Positions 57,613 to 64,000 of a DNA stretch of 64,000 nucleotides are shown in pieces (within the stretch, counting starts at the first letter, position 1; each line of letters opens with the position of its first letter). This DNA comes from Gnetum montanum (lineage: Eukaryota > Streptophyta > Gnetopsida > Gnetales > Gnetaceae): the NCBI GenBank assembly GCA_015680685.1, contig MNCI01001848.1, positions 122,717-186,716 on the forward strand, written 5' to 3'. The notes beneath the pieces were generated by a model that searched no databases, was not told the origin of the DNA, and worked only from the letters and a program-made list of their open reading frames with translations. A program made the position numbers and the translations under genes.

Positions 57613-58271
57613 TTAGTCGTGGCGGTATGATGAGGCATCATGGTTGGTCATGTTAATGAGATGTCATTAATGTGACCCCATCGATGTCATCCTATTGATG
57701 TGGGGCTTGACTTGTTGATGTGTACCCATCAATGGGGCCCCATGTTTTTGCTTATAATTGTGCACCTTTAGCTACATTTATGGCATTAGATTTCATAGTT
57801 GTAGTAAAGCACTTGCAGTTTTTCTTTTTGAGAGTTAGAATATTTTCTAAGTGACCATAGTAGGAGTTAAATAGTGTACAAATATTTATTTGAGCATTGT
57901 TGTACCCAAGCACTGTAGTATGTGTAGCAATAAAGATGGGCTTTTTGATAAACCTTGTAGCACTTTAAAATAGATTAATTATTTCATTCAAGAATTTAAT
58001 ATTTTAAGAAATTTCCTTTAATGTTTTAAGTAATTATGTAATTAATTAAGCTAAATTAAGATAGATTAAAAGAGATTAATTAAACACATAAGTACAACCA
58101 CTTTGATCATATGTGTAAGAGTTGGTAATCCAAGTAATGCTTAACGTTTGGTAACCCAATAGTATTAAACATGTTCAGGATGTATACAAAAAGTGGGAAT
58201 AAATGCTTATGTTAGGATTAGTTAAGGGTTAGCTAGTTAGATTAAATTAGCAATAGAATTATTTTATTCAT
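57613..58271 (+). repeat. 3' LTR of element G, truncated, with polypurine tract
   Basis: Polypurine tract TTAGTCGTGGCGGTA at 57613-57627, then LTR from 57628 (TGATGAGGCATCATGG). It aligns with 35854-36480 (ATCATGGTTGGT, GATGTGTACCCATCAATGG, GCTTATAATTGTGC, GGGCTTTTTGATAAACC). It breaks off at 58271 in ATTATTTTATTCAT where element I begins; the last quarter of the LTR would lie beyond the window. Confidence 0.85.
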
Positions 58272-58969
58272 TGTACTGTCTGAAATCGTCGGTGCTGGGC
58301 TGGAATGTTATGGGCATCGAAAGATTCACAGACAAGCATAGCCGACCCTACCTCCGCTTGAGGGCAAGTTGGAAACAGATGAAGGTAGAGTGCCTTGGAT
58401 GGTCCGCACGTGGATCAAACAAAGACTTCCCCAACGTTTGCCGCTACAACATGTTGGGTTATACGTAAACTGCAACTAAATGTAAACTAGTACGAAATGT
58501 ACAGAAAATGTAAACGTGTGTAAACATAGAAAATGATGTAAACTGTACCGAAAGTTGGCTAAATGTATCAAATGTATTGAAAAAGAATGTGTACAAAGCA
58601 CCGGTCTATATGCAGTTGTGGATCTACACAAGGCAGACGTATAGCCCTGGTTGATGAGGATGGATGATGAAAACTGCTAGGAATTTCTGCAGGCACAGTG
58701 TGAATGCTGTATGCTCAGCGTGCAGGATGTATGCCCAGCATGTGAGATCTGTGCTCCGATTTCTTGAGTGTCCCACGATTCCAAATTTTTTTGTCTCCCT
58801 TTGTGTCCGAATTGATTCCCCCTGATCTAGTGAAAAATTGAGGTTTTTATGAGATTTTGGGTGTTAGATTTGGATTTGGAGTGTTATGAATGGCTATTGG
58901 TGAGAACATTTCAGGTCGGATGACATGTGGCTGCTTTGCCCAAGTGCAGAGAATATTACAATTATACAG

Positions 58970-59090
58970 CATGCTACATGCCAACATGCTGCATGCCAGC
59001 GTACTGCATGCCAGAGTCCTACATGCCAGTGTGCTACATGCTAGCATGCTACATGCCAGAGTGTTGCATACCAACGTGCTGCATGCTAGG
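58970..59090. repeat. 15-bp minisatellite
   Basis: About eight copies of a 15-bp unit such as CATGCTGCATGCCAG, with changes at a few positions. Because 15 is a multiple of three and the unit is nearly palindromic (TGCATG), both strands read as pentapeptide repeats (VLHAS / LACST). Confidence 0.9.
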
Positions 59091-59213
59091 CATATGAACC
59101 TAGCATACAGACTTGACCTTAGTGTACAAACTTAGCATCAACCTCAGTGTACACCAAAATGTACCCAGCATACACACATGAAATGCTTCATTTTAAGGTC
59201 AAAACTTGATTTT

Positions 59214-59695
59214 TAGGTGCCTGTGAGCTACTAGGGACCTTGGGGAAGGTCCTAGGGGTCCAGATGCTTAATTCTAGCATGTTTTGACTCATTTTTAGGA
59301 ACCATAAGTTGCTGCACACTGGCTGCATGCTAGGTGTGTACATTGGGCATGCAAGAATGAAAGACCATCATTTAGAGCCCAAAATTTGATTTTCAAGTGC
59401 CTGAGAGCTGTTGGGGACCTTGGGGAAGGTCCTAGGGGGTCTAGATACTCAATTCTGGCATGTTTTGACTCATTTTTGGGGTCCAAAAGTTGCTACACGT
59501 TGGGCGTGCAGGAATGAAAGACCATCATTTGGAGCCCAAAATTTGATTTTTAGGTGCCTAAGAGCTACTGGGGACCTTGGTGAAGGTTTTGGGGGGTCCA
59601 GACGCTCAATTCTGGCATGTTTTATCTCATTTTTGGGGTCCAAAAGTTGCTGCACGCTGGCTGCATGCTGAGCTGCACGCTGGGCATGCAGGTCT
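59214..59695. repeat. Three tandem copies of a 160-180 bp unit
   Basis: Units start at about 59214, 59395 and 59552 with GTGCCTGAGAGCTGTTGGGG or a variant, and contain GACTCATTTTTGGGGTCC and AGAATGAAAGACCATCATTT. The first unit is longer by an extra CTGGCTGCATGCTAGG word. Frames within it (59411-59671 +, 59295-59703 -) repeat in step and are not genes. Confidence 0.88.
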
Positions 59696-59880
59696 ATGTG
59701 CAAGAAGTATACTTAGTCAAAGCTAAGTGTTTTGAGTTTGAAACTTGTAGTTCTTATTGCTAGATGTTGGTGTAGTCTCCAATGGATCTCAAGGAACTTT
59801 TAATTTCTTGATTCGACTCTGTTTGATGCTATTTTTGAGGCTTTCAAGCTTGGTCATGCTGAGGACCAACATGACTTAGC

Positions 59881-60604
59881 TCAATTTCTGTCTACAAGTG
59901 TTAGCCAAAAATTTTGTGGTGTTTCATTGGCCCCTCTTTGTTGATGTTTAGAGGAATTGACCTGAGAGGCATTGACAAAGAAGTACAAAACACCACAAGA
60001 AAACTGGGAGCAAGCATTGTCTTTTGGCACTTGGCCAGATGTCATCGCATTGTGTTCAGAAGTACCTGGGATTGGGAAATGAAGTTTTAAGATGATGTCA
60101 AGGGAAGATGTTTGTAACAATGGAATTAGGACTTGATCAAGGGATTGTGCTGGTGTGGGAGAGGAGTGTTTATCTTGTGCAAACAAGTCATGTTGTTCCT
60201 TGTTGATAGATAGTGTTTGGTAGACTTGGAACCACGGCATGAGGTGTGCGTCCTTTCGAGGAACAAGACTCTTGTATCAAGTTTAAGAGAACTTGTTGTC
60301 CAACAGCCAAAGCCATGCAATGAGGTGTAACATGATAGTTTGAGATGTGAGCACTTCTTTCCAAGACAACTGTCGCCCCGCCTGGGGCTTGTATGGGAAG
60401 TGCCAAGGGTCTTGTGGTTAATTTTGCTCTTCGCTCTTTGCTCTTTTCTTTTTCTTTTGGTTTTTTCTCTTTTTTTTGTTTTGTCTCTTTTTTTTTACTT
60501 TTTTTTTGGTTTCTTTTTTTTTTTGGAAAGAGCTTTCTTTCAATTTTGCACTCATGCTCATGTGCCATGTTGTGTGTGGAAACTGCTTGAGAGTGTCGTA
60601 GCAT
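59881..60604 (-). other. Open, Lys-rich and Ser-rich stretches in I, unassigned
   Basis: Two overlapping minus-strand frames (60604-60188 and 60240-59881). The first begins with a Lys/Glu run produced by the A-rich tract at 60430-60535; the second reads VNSSKHQQRGANETPQNFWL near its end. Neither resembles a known retrotransposon domain. They may be LTR sequence that is open by chance. Confidence 0.25.
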
Positions 60605-61009
60605 GCAACAATGTTCTCAAAGTTTTGGGGTGTACTGGGTGTATCTGGGGATTGTAACCGGGTAGGAAGGGGAATGAGAGTGTTGGGGAAGTGGAGAATG
60701 TATTGGAAACTGGGAATGTACTTTTGAACAGATTGATTAACTCAGGTGTGTGCATCAGAAACAATGTGGCACCTTGTGATCATGATGAAGTGTATCCGTG
60801 TACGAGCACCACTGGGTGTCATCCTGCAAACACAACTCCAAGAAGACAAGAAAACCACAAGTGAATGAGTTAGTGAACACTTTAGACACGAATGTGGCCG
60901 ATGCAAATGTAGGCACCATGTGAAATGTAAGGCAAGCAAAATAAGTAGCAATAGTGTTGTCAGAGCTGATGTGCTGAATGATGCGGTAGGCGTTGATGAA
61001 GAAATGTCA

Positions 61010-61450
61010 TGAGTTACAGTAGCAGATGAATGTGCGAGAGATGATCTTGCCAGTTTATAGTCTTAGTGGACTGTCGTGGGTTAGTTTTATGTCATAACCC
61101 ATTGGACATTGCTAGTTTAGCATCGTAGCAGATGATACATTGCTAGTTTATAGTCTTGGCGGACTGTGGAGAGACAAACTAGTTTATAGTCTTAGCAAAA
61201 TTTGGCGAATAAAACTGTGGTAGTTTAATGTCGTACCAGACGGGTGCTAATTTATTGTCATTACGGATGCACTGTGGTGTCAGTTTATCATCATGACGCC
61301 AGGACAAGTGATGGTTGCATGCGTGTGCACCTGTATGATCTTGTAAACAAAAGCAACTAGAGAAAACAATTTTAAATAGCAACTACAGAAAACATGAATT
61401 GAAATGCATCCATAAATAGAAAATAATGTGAAACAGTGGTAGTTTAAGGC
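61010..61450. repeat. Dispersed short motif array in I
   Basis: Variants of CTAGTTTATAGTCTTAGCGG recur at about 61050, 61102, 61143, 61181, 61213, 61247, 61278 and 61438, and again within gag at 62808 and 62893 (CCAGTTTAACGTCTTAGCGG). On the minus strand the gag copies encode AKTLNWHDA and TKTLNWQDS. Confidence 0.6.
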
Positions 61451-62230
61451 CTTTTCGGGCCAAGAGAAAATGTGTAAGCTAGTATAATACAAATGATTGT
61501 GACATATACACCGTGAAAGAATGTAAAGAGTGTGCGGAGATCCAGCTTATTTTTGGCTACAGGGGTGCTTTGATCGTGTGGTTGTCTCCTAACTGGATGT
61601 GGTTTTGGAAGAATTTTAGGCTTAGGCTTTGCTGGGAGGCTTATGGTTTTTGCCACTCGTTTGGGCATTTTAGCTCTAAATACTGTGTTGGTTGCCACTT
61701 GTCCAGGAATTTTAGCTCTAGGTGTTGCATTTGTTGCCATGTGTGTTGCTTCAAGAGGCTCCTCTTTCAAGACCTGTAACATGTCTATGTTGTGGTCAAC
61801 TAGAAAGGGAGTGTTGTCGCCATGTATAATGACTTGTCCACCTTTGTACAGAAGGTGGATTTCTTGATGTATCGGTGAGGAAATGGCTCGTTGTTGTGCT
61901 AGCCAAGTTCTGCCAAGGAACATGTTGAAACTGGGCATCTCTTCTATGACAGTGAACTTTGTGCTGGTGGGGAATTATTCACTTGCCATGAAGGCTAGGT
62001 TAATCGTGCCCTTAACTGTGACAAGTGATCCATTGAAGGATTTTAAGCATGTGGTTTCTATTGGCATGATCTCATCTACCATGCCTAGTTTGTTGATGAT
62101 GGAGTATAGAACTACATTTGTCGCCGCACCATCATCAAGTGCACTCTACGAATGGTACATTGCCCAACTCGTACACTAATCAACAATGGAGCCGTTGTGA
62201 CCTCCCCTCATTCAAGGTTAACTTTAATTG
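61444..62230 (-). pseudogene. Protease domain and Pro/Lys-rich tail of element I
   Basis: Minus strand. The active-site region at about 62170-62135 reads DDGAATNVVLYSIINKLGMV; then IETTCLKSFNGSLVTVKGTI, a TAA at about 61973, KFTVIEEMPSFNMFLGRTWL (61950-61900) and IHQEIHLLYKGGQVIIHGD. The D(S/D)GAA...N, then FLGRTWL layout is that of gypsy aspartic proteases. After residue 90 of the second frame (61938-61444) comes a Lys/Pro-rich tail (AKPKPKILPKPHPVRR) ending in a hydrophobic segment. RT does not follow. Confidence 0.65.
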
Positions 62231-62753
62231 CATCATCGTAGAAGGCTAAGGTGTTTGGACCCAGTCCTTGTGGTGTGTGTTGTGAAATCATCGCACAGAT
62301 GGATTCCATGTTAACATGGATGTCCTCTGTAATAGGAATGGATGCTAATGTTTACGCTAAGGCTTCATGATGAGCCGATGATGTCATGACTAGGTCGTAC
62401 AAGCTCATGGTTGTGTTCTTTTATTTGAGCGTTTGTTTCACCTAGGCTAGTGTAGCTACAAAGTTCGTGTTGTTTGCCATCGTGTTGGTTGCCTCTGTAT
62501 GGGTCAAGGGCTTGGGCTTGGTTTGTTTGGGATTAGGGGCATGACCCCCAGTGTTCAATTGTTGTATACTAGGTGTGTCCTTTGTTTGGGCTATGGGTGT
62601 TATTTATTGTTCATTCATCCCCTTCTGTTGCCATTTGGTTTGCTTACCTGTGTTGCCTACATTTGGGCTATGGGTAGGTGAGGGGCCATAGTGTGGTGGC
62701 ACCTTTATGACAAATGGTGGTTTAGGAGTTGTTGTTGTTGTTTGACTAGCTTA
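62231..62753 (-). pseudogene. Gag-protease linker of I
   Basis: Broken minus-strand frames between the Gag-like ORF and protease. No domain recognised. Confidence 0.35.
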
Positions 62754-64000
62754 TTATGACACCTTGATAATGAAAGGTTTCTTTGTTATTGTCGTTGGTG
62801 CATCATGCCAGTTTAACGTCTTAGCGGACGACTGTGGTGGTACTTTCACCACAAAGGATGTCGTTGGTGCTTGAGATTGTGTTGAATCTTGCCAGTTTAA
62901 CGTCTTAGTGAACGTGTGAGGTGATGGTACCTTGACCATGAAAGGTGTCGTTGGTGCTCTAGGTGGCACCTTGATGATGATGGGAGGCCCCTTGCTCGTG
63001 GAGGCGGAGGGGATTGTTGTCTTTTTGAAAGACACATGGATCACAAAAGGTTGGCTCATAAGTTTAGGCTTACTATCTATGCTAATGGAGTTTATGACAT
63101 AGGAGGCATTGTCTATGCTGTGTTGATTTAGGTTGTTGACGTTGAGTTGGCCTTGCTCTATCATTGCTTGTAGATCATCCTGTAACACATAGTAGGTGTC
63201 AGTGTTATGACCAGACATCTGGTGGTAGTGATAGAATTGGTCCAACTTGAAATGTCGTGGGACCGGGGGCTCGTTTGGTGCTACTAAGGTGGGGTTCCTT
63301 AGTAGCTTGCAGTACCTATCATGTCGACGGCAAGCGTTCTCCACTACGTGTTTGTATTGGATTTGCCCAGCTTTAAGGAGTTGCTCTAGTAGTTCAGAAG
63401 GTTGCACAGGTATTGATGTGTACTTAGAGCGATCCTTGCATTGAAAGTTGGTCCTTGGGGTGGCTCCTGTTGTTGTAGGTGGGTTGGTACTAGTGTTTGT
63501 TGTTTTTGTGCTTGTGGCTAGAGTTTCCGTTGTTGTTTGTCATTTGGCAACGTGTTGGTTCTTGTAAGCCACATAGGTAGGATCATTACTAGCTTGTGCA
63601 GCTTGTTCAATGTTCTTGATCTGTGTGAAGGCTTGGCTCAACATTTGAGTGCTTAGGTAGTACAATTTTGACTTAACAAAGTCATTCACAGCTCCCTTCA
63701 GAATTGTAAGCAAATACATTTCAGGGATGGGCTCATGAAGTTCATTAAGGGTTGCACTCCATCATTGGATGAACTTCTACATAGGCTCAAGTGGTACTTG
63801 TTTCACCTGTATCACGGTGTCTAGTGTTACTTTAGGTTTTAGGTTATATTTAAACCTAGTAACAAATTGGTGTAGCAGATCTTCCAAAGAGGATATGGAG
63901 TTATGAGGTAAGGCTTGGTACCAGTCTAAGGCTACACCCACTAAGGACATAGCAAACACATGCAAGATTGCATGGGGCCAAGCGTGAAGCAATAGAGTTT
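62754..64000 (-). pseudogene. gag: Gag-like polyprotein of element I (partial)
   Basis: Runs in from the right edge. 63992-63777 reads HAWPHAILHVFAMSLVGVAL, DWYQALPHNSISSLEDLLHQ, FVTRFKYNL, the classic gypsy Gag core (A..W...LP...I.S...L...F...F). Stops break the middle. 63407-62754 is open for 217 codons: PSELLEQLLKAGQIQYKHV, then FYHYHQMSGHNTDTYYVLQD, the usual Cys-His motif of this lineage but with both Cys replaced by Tyr, then two PFxVKVPP...KTLNWxD repeats. Confidence 0.7.

Larger units (their letters stand above)
35854..58271 (+). mobile_element. Element G: autonomous-type element split by Z3 and D
   Basis: 5' LTR 35854-36721, PBS, gag 36881-38354, Z3 insertion, gag continued 41677-41859, D insertion, Cys-His motif and linker from 48050, protease, RT, RNase H, integrase, spacer, extra ORF 54567-57452, polypurine tract, 3' LTR 57628-58271 cut by element I. 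The pieces belong together: gag breaks and resumes at the same point across both insertions, TSDs (ACTTG; CCTAT/CCTAC) close each gap, and both LTRs share a U3 unlike the others (ATCATGGTTGGT, GATGTGTACCCATCAAT). Without the insertions about 12.9 kb is visible. The TSD at its left would be AGTAC (35849-35853). Confidence 0.85.
58272..64000 (-). mobile_element. Element I: third family, 3' part (partial)
   Basis: Starts at 58272 with TGTACTGTCTG (minus-strand end ...CAGTACA) inside the 3' LTR of G. On the minus strand, from the right edge: Gag-like sequence, protease, a Pro/Lys-rich tail, then noncoding DNA with tandem repeats and the presumed 3' LTR. No RT or integrase before the end. Protease and Gag differ from family 1 (FLGRTWL, HQMSGHNTDTYY), pointing to another gypsy lineage. 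I cannot set the start of its 3' LTR; a long A/G-rich minus-strand tract at 60430-60535 is a candidate polypurine region. Confidence 0.6.

Noticed and set aside
58847-59135. Pentapeptide-repeat-like proteins on both strands
   Set aside because: Produced by a 15-bp minisatellite whose unit is nearly palindromic; not a pentapeptide repeat family.
59295-59703. Repeated 60-80 codon frames on both strands
   Set aside because: They follow the 160-180 bp tandem unit and shift with it.
60340-60657. 105-codon plus-strand frame with long Phe/Leu run resembling a membrane segment
   Set aside because: It is the complement of an A-rich tract in element I and has no other support.

Overview
The window is a plant nuclear intergenic region made almost entirely of nested, decayed LTR retrotransposons. 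Evidence for a plant: Ty3/gypsy Gag, protease, RT, RNase H and integrase remains, a primer-binding site matching the 3' end of plant tRNA-Asp, and a captured fragment of a plant flavin amine oxidase/phytoene-desaturase-like gene. The AT-rich composition, dense nesting and heavy decay suggest a large, repeat-rich genome (a gymnosperm would fit), but the species cannot be read from the sequence. I see no intact host gene, rRNA, tRNA or CRISPR array.

Layout, solved from TG...CA ends and 5-bp target-site duplications (TSDs). The oldest layer is element H (+), seen as four pieces: 11948-12124, 18413-22838, 33329-34586 and 35519-35853. Into H went A (+, 3576-11947, 3' LTR present), B (-, 12125-18407, TSD ATAGG), the long LTR Z2 (-, 22839-33323, TSD GTTAC), solo LTR S2 (+, 34587-35513, TSD TTCTT) and G (+, 35854-58271). 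Z2 itself contains solo LTR S1 (-, 23552-24409, TSD AGAGC) and element C (+, 25764-32502, TSD CTTAT). G contains the long LTR Z3 (-, 38355-41671, TSD ACTTG), element D (+, 41860-48044, TSD CCTAT/CCTAC) and, in its 3' LTR, element I (-, from 58272 to beyond the window). A contains a second-family element whose 5' LTR is Z1 (537-3575) and whose gag runs off the left edge.

A, B, C, D, G, H, S1 and S2 belong to one related superfamily group ('family 1': LTRs of about 0.8-0.93 kb, ends TGATGAG/ACTCATCA, tRNA-Asp PBS, AGTCATGGGGG polypurine tract). G and H have Gag-protease-RT-RNase H-integrase. G, A and C also carry an unrelated extra ORF between integrase position and the 3' LTR. B and D have only Gag-protease; A and C only Gag plus the extra ORF. 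The short elements look like non-autonomous partners of the G/H type. All are pseudogenised, often by TAG and TGA stops expected from cytosine deamination.

The two most unusual signals are: (1) the Z family, whose 2.9-3.3 kb LTRs share both ends and the R/U5 half but have a different middle of U3 in every copy, in Z3 a recognisable host oxidoreductase gene fragment; and (2) the extra ORF of family 1, preceded by its own TATA box, by promoter motifs that imitate those of the same element's LTR, and by an intron-like acceptor directly before the ATG.
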